NCBI RefSeq assembly: GCF_000389635.1
Contig: NC_021182.1
Span: 930,001 to 994,000 of the forward strand
Direction: 5' to 3'
DNA: 64,000 nt
Origin: Clostridium pasteurianum BC1
Lineage (GTDB): Bacteria > Bacillota > Clostridia > Clostridiales > Clostridiaceae
Shown here one piece after another: positions 1 through 8,719 of this stretch; within the stretch, counting starts at the first letter, position 1; the number at the start of each line of letters is the position of its first letter. The translations under genes and the position numbers were made by a program. The notes under the pieces are model-generated. The model was not told the origin of the DNA and made no database searches. It saw only the letters and a program-made list of their open reading frames with translations.

Positions 1-2192
1 CCGCTGCCTTCTCTGCTTCTGGATAAAGATTTGTCCACCTGAACAAACTTTTTAAATATTGAAGCTTGTTTATCCTTAGGTATTCCTATGCCTGTATCCT
101 TTACAGAAATAACTATACTGTCCTTATTATCATGTATATTAACTTCTATACTTCCCCCAGTAGGTGTGAATTTTATTGCATTAGATAGCAAATTCAATAT
201 GATTCTTTCCATGGCATCCAGATCAAAAGCCATAACTTTTTCTTCAATTTCTGTATCAAAGGTAATATTTATACCTTTACTTTCTACATAGTCTACAATA
301 GATGTTACAATATTTTCTATTATAAATACTATATCGTTATTTTCAAGGTGTGTAAAAAAATTACCAGAATTAATTTTTGTTATGTCTATAAGATTATCAA
401 TAATTCTAAGTAATCTATAGCAGTTTTGTCGCATTACAGCTGTGTATTTTTCTAAATCTTTATCTTCAAGAGTACGTCTATTCTTAAGTTCTATGATTTG
501 AAGAGCACTAAAAATTAAATTTAGTGGAGTTTTAAGTTCATGAGAGATATTAGAAAAAAAATTGGTTTTTAATTCATCATAGTATTTTAACTCCCTAATA
601 AATTTTTCATTTCTCTCATTTTGTTTATGTTGGGTTATATCACGACCTAGTAAAATTAATCCCTTAGGACTTTTATCTTCATTGAATAAAGGGATTCTCA
701 AGGTATCGTAAATTTTATTTACGTTATCAACTTGATCCAGCATAAGTTCTTCCATTCTATACATAGTACCTAATTTCCAGGCTTTTTTATCATTTCTTTT
801 TAATTTATCAAGCAGTTCTTTAGTAAAAATTGATATATCATTTAGTTTGTTCATATTGATATTTTTATAATCTTTTCTTGTAATGTTCAGCAGTTTCAAG
901 GTTGCATCATTTATTTCAAGAAATTCATTTTTTTCATTTTTAAAATAAATTAAATCAGGAGTAGAATTTATCAATGTTTTTAGTAAACTTTCGTGATCTG
1001 ACAGTAGTTTTTCAGCAAGTCTACGCTTAGATATATTAAAAATTATAAAAAGTGTTTCTAAAACAACTACAAATATGACAATAAGAATAAAAATACGTAT
1101 AGCCATAGATTTATATATATCAAAATATCCAATAGGTTCATTGACTATTTTTGATCCTTTAGGTAAAGAGTTTATGTCAAGGTGAAATTTTTTTAACTGT
1201 GTGTAATTGAATTCATAGTTATGTGAGGCATCTTCCGTAACTGGTATATTGGAAGGTTTTTCTCCCTGTAATATTTTTAAAGCTAGTTTACCTATACTAT
1301 TTCCATAACTATCAGCATATGTCATCATTCCACCTAGGCTTTGCTTGTTTGTGGATAAGCTTTCTCTGCTGTACATAGGTATATTGGAATCTTTAAAGAG
1401 TATATCTGCAGCTGTTGTAGCTGGAATTATTTTATTATTACTATCTTTAAAACTTGCATTTAAATAAATAACCGTATCTTCTGGTAAGCTATCTATCTCT
1501 TTTTTTAGTTTATTTATATCACTTTCCTCAGAAAATAAAAATTTAACTTTATCTTTATATAAAGGCATAAAGCTTTTAATAATATTTTTATTGGAAACCC
1601 CATATGCACTTTTATCTGTAATTACAAATACCTGTTTAGTTTTTGGGTGAAGTTTCAAAGCAACGTCAATGGTACTTTTTACATCAGAATTCTTTGTTAT
1701 TCCTGTAAAGAGTGGATGATTATTAAGCAAAGACTTATCAAAAGAAGATACTCCCGAAAATATAATAGGGGTATTGGGAAATAATTCATTGCTATACTTA
1801 AGCATAAACTTAAAGGCACTATCATTCAAATCATCTATAGTAATTACAGCATCAAATTTAGTATTTTTATATTTAGTTTTGTATAAATTATAAATTTCCT
1901 GAAAGTATGTATCTTGAGAGACATTATTAAAGTCAAGGTATTGGAGGTTCACATTTATATTTTGCTTGCTATTTATAAAAACTGAATCTATAGAAGATAA
2001 TATTGAATTATCCCAGGACATTGATTTATTTCCATCCATAAAATTACCATAATTTTCGTCTGAACTTATAATGAGTATGTTTTTTTCTGTTTCACCTTTT
2101 GCATAGACAGTATTTTGGCATAAATTAATAAAAACAATAAGAACTATTAGAAAAATGCAGTGTTTTATATATTTATACTTGAAAAAGCCCAA
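1..2192 (-). CDS. Sensor histidine kinase with ABC-type periplasmic binding domain (3' end outside window)
   Basis: Membrane sensor kinase. Translation from a TTG at 2192, behind a GGAGGT ribosome-binding site at 2203-2208, gives an N-terminal signal/anchor segment. Next comes an extracellular region of about 330 residues resembling ABC_sub_bind periplasmic proteins, with the motifs TPIIFSG, ITDKSAYG and LGGMMTYADS. A transmembrane helix (IFILIVIFVVVLETLF) follows, then a PAS domain (LINSTPDLIYFKNE) and a HisKA domain with the phospho-acceptor in ISHELKTPLN (about His551). The ATPase domain has an N box (NLLSNAIKF) and G1 box (DTGIGIP). The window begins just after FVQVDKSLSRSREGSG, so only the last part of the ATPase domain is missing. 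No response regulator is adjacent on the visible side. The kinase core closely resembles the protein at 52656-54959. The ligand is unknown. Confidence 0.85.
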   Translation of the reverse strand, partial: MGFFKYKYIKHCIFLIVLIVFINLCQNTVYAKGETEKNILIISSDENYGNFMDGNKSMSWDNSILSSIDSVFINSKQNINVNLQYLDFNNVSQDTYFQEIYNLYKTKYKNTKFDAVITIDDLNDSAFKFMLKYSNELFPNTPIIFSGVSSFDKSLLNNHPLFTGITKNSDVKSTIDVALKLHPKTKQVFVITDKSAYGVSNKNIIKSFMPLYKDKVKFLFSEESDINKLKKEIDSLPEDTVIYLNASFKDSNNKIIPATTAADILFKDSNIPMYSRESLSTNKQSLGGMMTYADSYGNSIGKLALKILQGEKPSNIPVTEDASHNYEFNYTQLKKFHLDINSLPKGSKIVNEPIGYFDIYKSMAIRIFILIVIFVVVLETLFIIFNISKRRLAEKLLSDHESLLKTLINSTPDLIYFKNEKNEFLEINDATLKLLNITRKDYKNINMNKLNDISIFTKELLDKLKRNDKKAWKLGTMYRMEELMLDQVDNVNKIYDTLRIPLFNEDKSPKGLILLGRDITQHKQNERNEKFIRELKYYDELKTNFFSNISHELKTPLNLIFSALQIIELKNRRTLEDKDLEKYTAVMRQNCYRLLRIIDNLIDITKINSGNFFTHLENNDIVFIIENIVTSIVDYVESKGINITFDTEIEEKVMAFDLDAMERIILNLLSNAIKFTPTGGSIEVNIHDNKDSIVISVKDTGIGIPKDKQASIFKKFVQVDKSLSRSREGS

Positions 2193-2508
2193 AATGGTTA
2201 ATACCTCCGTGAAATTAAGAATTATTTGCTTTAGTATGGTCTTTAATTTCAGTTTATAGAATTGGATCCAATCAACTTAAATATATTCTACATAAAATAC
2301 AAAAATCCTCTTTAATACATATAATTAAATGGATTAGTAAAGTAGTATAGATAAATATTTGAATAAAAGAGTTAGTATATAATATATTGCAAAAAGTATA
2401 TTTAATAAAATATGTATACAATATATCCTATTGGTAGTAATGTTTAGAAATTTAGAAAATAAGCTGCCTTAAAATAAAATTTTGAGACAGCATGTGTATA
2501 TAATTCAT
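2193..2508. other. AT-rich intergenic region upstream of the kinase
   Basis: 316 bases without a gene. It must hold the promoter of the minus-strand kinase and the end of the 2509-3780 transcript. A perfect 12-bp palindrome, ATTGGATCCAAT, lies near 2259-2270. A weak hairpin around 2462-2492 could end the endopeptidase transcript. Nothing else stands out. Confidence 0.4.
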
Positions 2509-3780
2509 TTAGATAATAGATGCCAGCAGTAGCAATTCTTCATTGTCATTATATATTTCATTAAATTGACTTATTGGAAGTGGATTTCTTCCTCGACCAA
2601 CCTCAATGGTATAGCCAGGTCTTCTAAAATCCTGAATAAACCAGTCCTTATAGCCTGAATAAGAGGTTATTCCTGAAGTTTCAGCTAGGGCATAGCCGCT
2701 TACATTTGAAAATTGATTACCTATTGGTAAGGATTCAGGGGGAGTAAGATTGGAGAATTGCCAGTATATAACTTCTCCTTGGCTGTGGTAAGCAATTACC
2801 AGTCTAAAATTATGAGATCTTGTAAAACTGACAACTGCTTTAGTTTCCGGTTCTGATTCTGGAGAAGGACCTGAATATCTTGTAGGACCTGGGCCAAATA
2901 CTCCATAGCTGGCTTCAGCATCTTTTGATAATTGCCACAATGCATTGTAATTATGGTTTAAATCGACACCGTGATTATTGGCCTCCCAGTTCTGTGAAAA
3001 ATCTGTGCTTCCTTTGTTCCACCTTATTAATTCATTATAGTAAGGATTACTTCTGGATAATCCATTAAGAACAAGATCAACTCCATCAGGGTTTACCATG
3101 GGCATTATATATATACTGCTTCTGTTCCAAATATCCCGTGGAGAGTATCCTCTTATATTTGTTCCATCTACATAGGCTTTAGAAAAATTTTCTATGAATT
3201 TAGTGAGCAGTGGGGTAGTAATCCATTCCAAAGCGTGATGAGAACCATTATAGAAAACCTCATTTGGTCCTGTCCCAAGCTTTACATAATAAAGTTCTCT
3301 TCCAAGCACACTTTTCCCTGCACTCCCAATGGTTATGAAGGGATATCTTGCCTTTAAGCCTCGAAGGTCACTGTCTAAAATATCATAAGTATAGTTTATA
3401 TTTGTATCAACTACATCTATCCCATAGGTAACAACTATAGTAGTGCCAGGTATTAAATTAGAAGGATTTATACCAGGGTTTGCAGCAATAATTCTATCTA
3501 CCTGAGTATAATATTTTCTGGCTATATTATACAGAGTATCTCCCGGTCTTATGGTATAAGTATAATAGCCCAGAATATATCTTTCCAGTAGTCTATAAGT
3601 GTCAGGACCGATGATTCCATCTGGAGTTAATCCATTATTTCTTTGAAAATTTTTTACCGCTGCTTCAGTTTGACTTCCGAATACTCCATCAATAGCACCG
3701 GGATTATAGCCTATTTTTTTTAATACTGCCTGTATTTTCATTACTTCTGTTCCACTAGAACCTAATTTATATATGGGCAT
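2509..3780 (-). CDS. Peptidoglycan-binding / LysM / M14 zinc carboxypeptidase (gamma-D-glutamyl-diaminoacid endopeptidase type)
   Basis: Probable cell-wall hydrolase that cuts gamma-D-glutamyl-(L)meso-diaminopimelate bonds, like the endopeptidase I family of spore formers. The ATG at 3780 is chosen because AAGGTGG lies 8 bases upstream; the reading frame stays open further but has no other site. About 423 residues. Domain order: PG_binding_1 (residues about 5-65, LGSSGTEVMKIQAVLKK), one LysM (about 70-117, IRPGDTLYNIARKYY), then peptidase M14 to the end. The M14 zinc ligands are visible as HALEW (HxxE) and the later AYHSQGE histidine. The catalytic glutamate sits in TIEVGRG. No signal peptide is seen, which suggests spore or mother-cell localisation or release by lysis. 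The adjacent aminotransferase shares the strand, 223 bases away. Confidence 0.88.
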   Translation of the reverse strand: MPIYKLGSSGTEVMKIQAVLKKIGYNPGAIDGVFGSQTEAAVKNFQRNNGLTPDGIIGPDTYRLLERYILGYYTYTIRPGDTLYNIARKYYTQVDRIIAANPGINPSNLIPGTTIVVTYGIDVVDTNINYTYDILDSDLRGLKARYPFITIGSAGKSVLGRELYYVKLGTGPNEVFYNGSHHALEWITTPLLTKFIENFSKAYVDGTNIRGYSPRDIWNRSSIYIMPMVNPDGVDLVLNGLSRSNPYYNELIRWNKGSTDFSQNWEANNHGVDLNHNYNALWQLSKDAEASYGVFGPGPTRYSGPSPESEPETKAVVSFTRSHNFRLVIAYHSQGEVIYWQFSNLTPPESLPIGNQFSNVSGYALAETSGITSYSGYKDWFIQDFRRPGYTIEVGRGRNPLPISQFNEIYNDNEELLLLASII

Positions 3781-3960
3781 ATTGTGAACCACCTTAACAT
3801 TAATTATCAATAGTATTTTATGCTGGAAATTACTATGAGGTGTTAGATTAGAAACTGTCAAATATGCTTTAATGAATATAGGATAATTTCCAAAAAAAGG
3901 GGGGAATGGTAGTTGCAATTTAAACTTATGAGAAGATTGCAAACTAAAAATGGAAAAATC

Positions 3961-3977
3961 TACACCCCTGGGGTGTA
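3961..3977. terminator. Perfect ACACCCC/GGGGTGT palindrome, probable terminator
   Basis: A 17-nt palindrome (TACACCCC, central T, GGGGTGTA) lies just past the stop codon of the minus-strand aminotransferase and is flanked by T-rich DNA on both sides. Related palindromes occur at 54971-54986 and 55557-55575. It could act as a short bidirectional terminator or a protein site; the stem is strong but the loop would be very tight. Confidence 0.45.
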
Positions 3978-4002
3978 AATTTTTCCATTTATTAATTTGT
4001 TT

Positions 4003-5169
4003 TTAGATTTCCAATATTCCACTAAGCTCAATGTTTTGTATTGCCTTAGCTATTTTTTCCTTATTTTGTACAAGGGCAAAACGTACAAAGCCTTCGCCAT
4101 ATTCTCCAAAGCTGCTGCCGGGAACTACAATAACTCCTGTTTTCTCCATGAGATCAAAAGTAAATTCCAGGGAAGATTTATATTTTGGAGGAATGGCAGC
4201 CCATACAAACATACTGCCTCCCGTGTTGTCAATAGGCCAGCCAATTTTATTTAATCCATTTACAAGGAGGTCTCTTCTTTCTCTGTAAGTATTTTTTACT
4301 AATTGGACATAATCCTGAGGGCCTTCCAAAGCTGAAATTGCAGCTTTTTGAAAGGGTAAAAACATTCCGTAGTCTACATGGGATTTTAAGGTTTTTAATT
4401 GGTTTATAATTTCTTTATTTCCAACCGCAAAGGCAATTCTGCAGCCTGGTATGCTGTAAGTTTTAGATAGTGAGTTAAATTCTACGGCAATATCCTTAGC
4501 TCCAGGGATTGACAAAAAACTACCGCCTTCTGTATCATCAAATACAAGCTCACTATAGGCATTATCATGAAGTATAATTATGTTATACTTTTTTGCGAAG
4601 GCTACAAGCTTCACATAAAAGTCATGAGGGGCTGTGGCTGCCGTTGGGTTATTGGGATAAGATAGCACCATAAGTTTTGCTTTTTTTGCTGTTTCTTCAT
4701 CTATGGCGTTAAAGTTAATTAGATAATTATTTTCTTTTAACAAAGGTATTTTGACTATCTTTGCACCGGCAAGATAAGGTCCCACAGTAAAAATAGGATA
4801 GCCAGGATCAGGAGTTAATACTATGTCACCAGGATTAACCAGGGCTAAAGCTAATTCTGCAAAGCCACTTTGAGATCCAAGCAGTGATACTATTTCATCT
4901 TTTTCAAGGTTTACTCCATATCTTTTACCATACCATTTTTGTACTGAACTCAGTAATTCATCTGTATCATTTATAGAATATATGTAGTTCTCTATTTTAC
5001 TTGATTCTTTAACTATTGTTTCAATAACATGAGGTGCTGGTGGTATATCTGGGGTACCAATGCTAAAATCTATCACTTGTGCACCTTCAGCTATGAGTTT
5101 ATTTTTTTTGTCACTGAGCTGAGAAAATATAGCTGAAGTGAGTTTGTCCATTTTTTTAGAAAAAATCAT
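4003..5169 (-). CDS. PLP-dependent class I/II aminotransferase
   Basis: Fold-type I aminotransferase of 388 residues, close to the LL-diaminopimelate / aspartate aminotransferase group. The PLP-binding lysine is in SLSKTYSIPG (Lys236). The cofactor-ring residues are in HDNAYSELVF (Asp202, Tyr205), and the substrate-carboxylate arginine is in GEGFVRFAL near the C-terminus. The N-terminus IDFSIGTPDIPPAP is typical of this subfamily. The ATG at 5169 has GGAGG 11 bases upstream. It is probably monocistronic and cytosolic. The amino-acid substrate cannot be fixed from sequence: aspartate, alanine, LL-diaminopimelate and methionine-pathway roles are all possible. Confidence 0.85.
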   Translation of the reverse strand: MIFSKKMDKLTSAIFSQLSDKKNKLIAEGAQVIDFSIGTPDIPPAPHVIETIVKESSKIENYIYSINDTDELLSSVQKWYGKRYGVNLEKDEIVSLLGSQSGFAELALALVNPGDIVLTPDPGYPIFTVGPYLAGAKIVKIPLLKENNYLINFNAIDEETAKKAKLMVLSYPNNPTAATAPHDFYVKLVAFAKKYNIIILHDNAYSELVFDDTEGGSFLSIPGAKDIAVEFNSLSKTYSIPGCRIAFAVGNKEIINQLKTLKSHVDYGMFLPFQKAAISALEGPQDYVQLVKNTYRERRDLLVNGLNKIGWPIDNTGGSMFVWAAIPPKYKSSLEFTFDLMEKTGVIVVPGSSFGEYGEGFVRFALVQNKEKIAKAIQNIELSGILEI

Positions 5170-5441
5170 TTTATTTTATGCCTCCATAAATTTATTATAT
5201 TTTCAACCTATATTCGGCAAGTAATCATTATAAGCCTTCATACCACTAGATTTGTCTGTAAAAATTTTTCTTAAATAGAATTAAGCATTATGAAAGGTTT
5301 TCTGAATTACTTTCTGAATTGAAGTTCAGTAATAATAACATTATATAATATTTTGTATGTAAATGTCAGGGTAAAAATAAAGTACAAGAACTTGTATAAA
5401 AAATTTTCACAGGTTTTGAAATTTTAGGCATGTGAAAATAA

Positions 5442-5552
5442 ATAGTAAGTCAAAGATGCGACAAATATTTTGAATCATACAAGGAAACAGGTTCTGATGA
5501 TAGTGGGCTATCTGAGGGTTCTGTTGACGCAGTAGGATTCAAAATAGGCTAG
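5442..5552 (+). pseudogene. Possible C-terminal gene remnant
   Basis: An open stretch of 36 codons ending in TAG reads CDKYFESYKETGSDDSGLSE followed by GSVDAVGFKIG. The composition looks protein-like rather than random AT-rich DNA, but there is no start codon or ribosome-binding site and the upstream frame is closed. It may be the tail of a decayed gene. The rest of 5170-5600 is AT-rich with no recognisable feature. Confidence 0.2.
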
Positions 5553-5607
5553 CATACTGACTAGTTATTTATTTGAATATGCCTTATGTTATTTTACATA
5601 ATTAGGT

Positions 5608-5641
5608 TAAAATACAATAGCCCTGCATTTTCAGCAGGGCT
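5608..5641 (-). terminator. Intrinsic terminator of the DUF1659-DUF2922 transcript
   Basis: The arms AGCCCTGC (5619-5626) and GCAGGGCT (5634-5641) form a perfect 8-bp stem with a 7-nt loop. On the minus strand a T-rich tail follows, 20 bases beyond the DUF2922 stop. Confidence 0.75.
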
Positions 5642-5660
5642 AGAAGTTTTCATGTCAATA

Positions 5661-5900
5661 TTAGTTAAGTCCAAAGCTTGCAGAAGAAGTAGTTACTAGC
5701 TTGGCATCTTTTTTCCCAGTTATATCTCCAGTTTTTGTGGAGAAAATTTTCTTTTGGATTATAAGATCCATTAGGCTGTTTACCTCTGCTTCAGTTACAG
5801 ATGGTTGTCCATTTGCATCTTGCTTAACATTGTCTACTGATAATGAGAAGTATTTGCCATCTTCTTCAGTAGTAAATTTTAAAGTTAGTTTATGTGCCAT
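5661..5900 (-). CDS. DUF2922 family protein
   Basis: 79-residue protein of the DUF2922 family. It starts MAHKLTLKFTTEEDGKYFSL and contains the typical EAEVNSLMDLIIQKKIF segment, where T.V.A.MD.II..NIF is common in the family. It ends in a short hydrophobic Phe-Gly-Leu tail. No catalytic motif, signal or membrane helix is seen. A good AGGAGG site precedes the ATG. It lies directly downstream of the DUF1659 gene on the same strand, the standard pairing in Firmicutes. The function is unknown. Confidence 0.85.
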   Translation of the reverse strand: MAHKLTLKFTTEEDGKYFSLSVDNVKQDANGQPSVTEAEVNSLMDLIIQKKIFSTKTGDITGKKDAKLVTTSSASFGLN

Positions 5901-5985
5901 TTACAATTCCTCCTTTCTTTATTATCTGTATTCTTTTGCAGAATTCTAATCCATATTATTATCTACGAAATTTACTTGGTGAGCT

Positions 5986-6210
5986 TTACTCATTAGTTAA
6001 TAAACTGTTGTCCACTTTTTGAATTGTCTGTACAGGATAGTTAAGGATATTTCCAATAGCTGAAGCTACGTCATATATATCCTGTTCTGCAGCTGTAGTG
6101 GTTACAGCTCCGAGGTTTAATTTTTTGCTGGTGTCTTTTCCATTTGCATCTTTGCCTGTGTTTATTACTATAACTACAGAAGAAGAAACTTTAGTTAGTG
6201 CTGCTGCCAT
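5986..6210 (-). CDS. DUF1659 family protein
   Basis: 74-residue small protein matching DUF1659. It opens with MAAALTKVSSSVVIVINTGK, has a central KKLNLGAVTTTAAEQDIYDV and ends DNSLLTNE. A strong AGGAGGTG site precedes the ATG. It is the upstream partner of the DUF2922 gene with a 85-base gap and a shared downstream terminator. No enzymatic motif is present. The function is unknown; the pair with YvrJ is widely conserved in spore-forming Firmicutes. Confidence 0.85.
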   Translation of the reverse strand: MAAALTKVSSSVVIVINTGKDANGKDTSKKLNLGAVTTTAAEQDIYDVASAIGNILNYPVQTIQKVDNSLLTNE

Positions 6211-6423
6211 ATTATCACCTCCTTTCTGTGCTTCTGACTATATATATGACGAAGAGAAATTTATTACAGAATAATTTAAAAATTTATTACAAGAATTATT
6301 TCTAACCTTGCAAGTAATTCCGCGATTCATTGAGAATACGTGATTTTTTATTACAAAAATTTTTACCAGTAATCCTAGCAATATGAAGGCTTGTAGGAAC
6401 TACTTGCTAAATATGAGATTATA

Positions 6424-6463
6424 AATAAAAAAGAAAGCAAGACATTTTACAGTCTTACTTTCC
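6424..6463 (-). terminator. Intrinsic terminator of the holin-like gene
   Basis: Arms at 6433-6443 (GAAAGCAAGAC) and 6452-6462 (GTCTTACTTTC) pair with one mismatch. On the minus strand the hairpin is followed by TTTTTTATTTAT. It sits about 110 bases downstream of the 6571-6945 gene. Confidence 0.7.
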
Positions 6464-6472
6464 TTCTTATTT

Positions 6473-6560
6473 TATTCTATGACTAGTTACTGTAATACTT
6501 CATCTCTAAAAATGAATACAATAACTACAAGTCTTTGAATAATTCATCTAAACTAAGATA
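6473..6560 (+). repeat. Decayed copy of the TATCCGATGACTA repeat family
   Basis: CTATGACTAGTTACTGTAAT, then a short variable hairpin region, ATAACTAC, and TGAATAATTCATCTAAACTA near the end. This matches the order of landmarks in the intact copy at 52300-52421 with many substitutions. No coding potential. Confidence 0.55.
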
Positions 6561-6570
6561 TGAATTTGGA

Positions 6571-6945
6571 TTACATTGCTCTGCCAGGAATAACTGCATC
6601 TATTATTCCAATAACTATAGCTGCTAGTATTGCACCTATTATAGATGCATGCATATTTGGAACTATAAATTGTGTTAGATATATTATTATAGCAGAGATA
6701 ATAAATCCCTTTAATCCTTTACCAAAAGGTGATGCATCAACTCCCATAAAAGATTCTATCAAATAATCTACTACAATTATTATAACTGCTGCTAGTAGAA
6801 ATGACCATAATCCTCTAATTGAAAAGCCTGGTGTCAAAAATGATGTTACTGCTAAAACAATTGCTACTAATATCAATCTCCATACCCAGTGAAGCATGCC
6901 GCCACCTGAGCGGTCTCCTTTATTGTGATCTTCATTTTGTGCCAT
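6571..6945 (-). CDS. Phage-holin-like (YvlD / holin 4 superfamily) membrane protein
   Basis: 124-residue integral membrane protein with about four hydrophobic helices (LILVAIVLAVTSFL, LLAAVIIIVVDYLI, GFIISAIIIYLTQFIV, IGAILAAIVIGIIDAV). It follows the phage holin family / YvlD-like pattern, with a polar glycine-rich N-terminus (NKGDRSGGGMLHW). The ATG has AGGAGGTAATTATT upstream. No lysin gene or other phage gene is nearby, so a lytic role is unlikely. It lies between the YvrJ gene and the DUF1659-DUF2922 pair on the same strand but has its own terminator. Function unknown. Confidence 0.75.
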   Translation of the reverse strand: MAQNEDHNKGDRSGGGMLHWVWRLILVAIVLAVTSFLTPGFSIRGLWSFLLAAVIIIVVDYLIESFMGVDASPFGKGLKGFIISAIIIYLTQFIVPNMHASIIGAILAAIVIGIIDAVIPGRAM

Positions 6946-7139
6946 GAATAATTACCTCCTTTAAGTTAACTTAAAATTTTTATTTTTAATTTCACAAGCA
7001 CCTAAATAGTAGATTTTATGAACATATAATTAGTATGCTCATTTTAATAAAAAATATTAAATAATAAATTTTAATAAAAAAATTTATTATTCAGTAAGGG
7101 TATAATCTTAATTGCAATTTATATTTGAGAAAATATTAT

Positions 7140-7183
7140 AGAAATCAATATAAGAAGGAAGTAAGACTTGGGTCTTACTTCCT
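7140..7183 (-). terminator. Inverted repeat overlapping the yvrJ stop codon
   Basis: A perfect 12-bp stem (AGGAAGTAAGAC at 7156-7167 and GTCTTACTTCCT at 7172-7183) with a 4-nt loop. The TAA of the YvrJ gene is inside the proximal arm. The T-tract on the minus strand is only moderate. Confidence 0.6.
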
Positions 7184-7339
7184 GTCCTGGTTTTTTATAA
7201 CGGCAGCTATTTCTTCTTTTAATTCATGAATAGATTTGATTAGGGTATCAAGCTGTCCATTTAACTTAATGAGAAGAAATAGACTAACTGCTATGGGGAA
7301 ACCAACGGTGTTTATGAGTTTGACTATTTCGTCATACAT
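7175..7339 (-). CDS. YvrJ family small membrane protein
   Basis: 54 residues starting MYDEIVKLINTVGFPIAVSL, with one transmembrane helix (FPIAVSLFLLIKL) and a charged C-terminal helix (LIKSIHELKEEIAAVIKNQ). This is the YvrJ family signature: a GFPI helix followed by a short coiled-coil-like tail. The ATG at 7339 has GGGAGG 8 bases upstream. YvrJ, DUF1659 and DUF2922 are normally a conserved trio; here a holin-like gene is placed between YvrJ and the other two. Function unknown. Confidence 0.85.
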   Translation of the reverse strand: MYDEIVKLINTVGFPIAVSLFLLIKLNGQLDTLIKSIHELKEEIAAVIKNQDRK

Positions 7340-7633
7340 ACTCTCAACCTCCCGTTATGCCGTTATGCTTAATATATATGATATTATAGACAATTTTTCA
7401 GAAAAATTAGAAATTTTATTTTTTAAAAATCTTATATATAAATTTGAAGATGGGGAAATTCTATTATTATATCGCTACAATTTATATATAAGTAAAATTT
7501 TTAATTAATATAAAAAATAAATTTTGAACAAATAGTTAAATAAATTTGAGATGCATGGAAATTATATGTTGAAAAATAATATATGCTGTAATAACATAAA
7601 AGTATAACTATTTTAGAGGGGGACAAATAGAAT

Positions 7634-8596
7634 ATGAGTAAAATAAGAAAGGCAGTAATACCAGCAGCAGGTCTTGGAACAAGATTTTTACCAGCTACAA
7701 AAGCCCAGCCAAAGGAAATGCTGCCAATAGTAGATAAACCAACCATACAGTACATAATAGAAGAAGCAGTGGCCTCTGGTATAGAAGAAATTCTTATAAT
7801 TACAGGAAGAAATAAAAGATCTATAGAGGATCATTTTGATAAATCTGTAGAATTGGAATTAGAATTGGAAAGTCATAATAAGGTAGAATTACTAAAGATA
7901 GTAAAGGACATAACTAATCTGGCTAATATTCATTTTATAAGACAAAAAGAGCCTAAAGGACTTGGGCATGCTATTCATTGTGCAAAGAGTTTTGTGGGTG
8001 AAGAGCCTTTTGCGGTAATGCTTGGTGATGATGTAGTGGATGCTCAGGTACCATGCTTAAAGCAGCTTATAAATTGTTACAACGAATACAAAACATCTAT
8101 TTTAGGGGTTCAGCAGGTAGAAAAAAATCAGGTGTCAAAATATGGAATAGTAAAAAATTTAAATATAGAAAGGGGAGTATATAAGGTAAAGGATTTGGTT
8201 GAAAAGCCAAGCGTGGAAGAAGCTCCTTCCAATATAGCAATCCTTGGAAGATATATACTAATGCCTGATATATTTGAAGTTTTGGAAAAAACTAAGCCGG
8301 GAAAAGGCGATGAAATACAGCTAACAGATGCATTGAAGAATCTCCTTGGGCATCAGGCTATCTATGCTTATGAATTCAAGGGAAGAAGATATGATGTAGG
8401 AGATAAATTTGGTTATTTACAGGCTACTGTGGAAATGGCACTAAAGAGAGAGGATTTGAGAGAACCTTTCATGAAATATTTAATAAATTTGTCTGACAAA
8501 GAGGGTTGGAGAAAACAAGATAGCAAAAACTATGATGAAATTGCAGCTGGCAAGGCAGATAGTATTAAGTCACATTTGCCTAAAAAAAGCAAATAG
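7634..8596 (+). CDS. galU: UTP--glucose-1-phosphate uridylyltransferase
   Basis: Makes UDP-glucose from UTP and glucose-1-phosphate, for cell-wall and exopolysaccharide synthesis; cytosolic. 320 residues. The N-terminal nucleotide-binding signature VIPAAGLGTRFLPATKAQPK is followed by EMLPIVDKPTIQYI. The metal/UTP-contact LGDDVVD and the VEKP...A.LGRY motifs are in place, as is the GRRYDVGDKFGY segment of bacterial GalU. It is slightly longer than the usual 290-300 residues because of a charged C-terminal tail. AGAGGGGGAC precedes the ATG. It is monocistronic, ending at the hairpin at 8616-8661. Confidence 0.95.
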   Translation: MSKIRKAVIPAAGLGTRFLPATKAQPKEMLPIVDKPTIQYIIEEAVASGIEEILIITGRNKRSIEDHFDKSVELELELESHNKVELLKIVKDITNLANIHFIRQKEPKGLGHAIHCAKSFVGEEPFAVMLGDDVVDAQVPCLKQLINCYNEYKTSILGVQQVEKNQVSKYGIVKNLNIERGVYKVKDLVEKPSVEEAPSNIAILGRYILMPDIFEVLEKTKPGKGDEIQLTDALKNLLGHQAIYAYEFKGRRYDVGDKFGYLQATVEMALKREDLREPFMKYLINLSDKEGWRKQDSKNYDEIAAGKADSIKSHLPKKSK

Positions 8597-8615
8597 ATAT
8601 TATTTTAAACTTTAG

Positions 8616-8661
8616 CAATGTGAATTTCATGGGATTATGTTGATCTTCACATTGTTTTTTT
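8616..8661 (+). terminator. Intrinsic terminator after galU
   Basis: CAATGTGAA (8616-8624) pairs with TTCACATTG (8646-8654) and is followed at once by seven T residues. Confidence 0.85.
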
Positions 8662-8719
8662 GTTGCTCAAAAGGTTAAAATATATAGTATGAAATAAGAA
8701 TTGTTTGGGGTGGAAAATA

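Noticed and set aside
6571-6945. Prophage lysis gene
   Set aside because: Holin-like fold only. No endolysin, structural or integrase genes are anywhere near.
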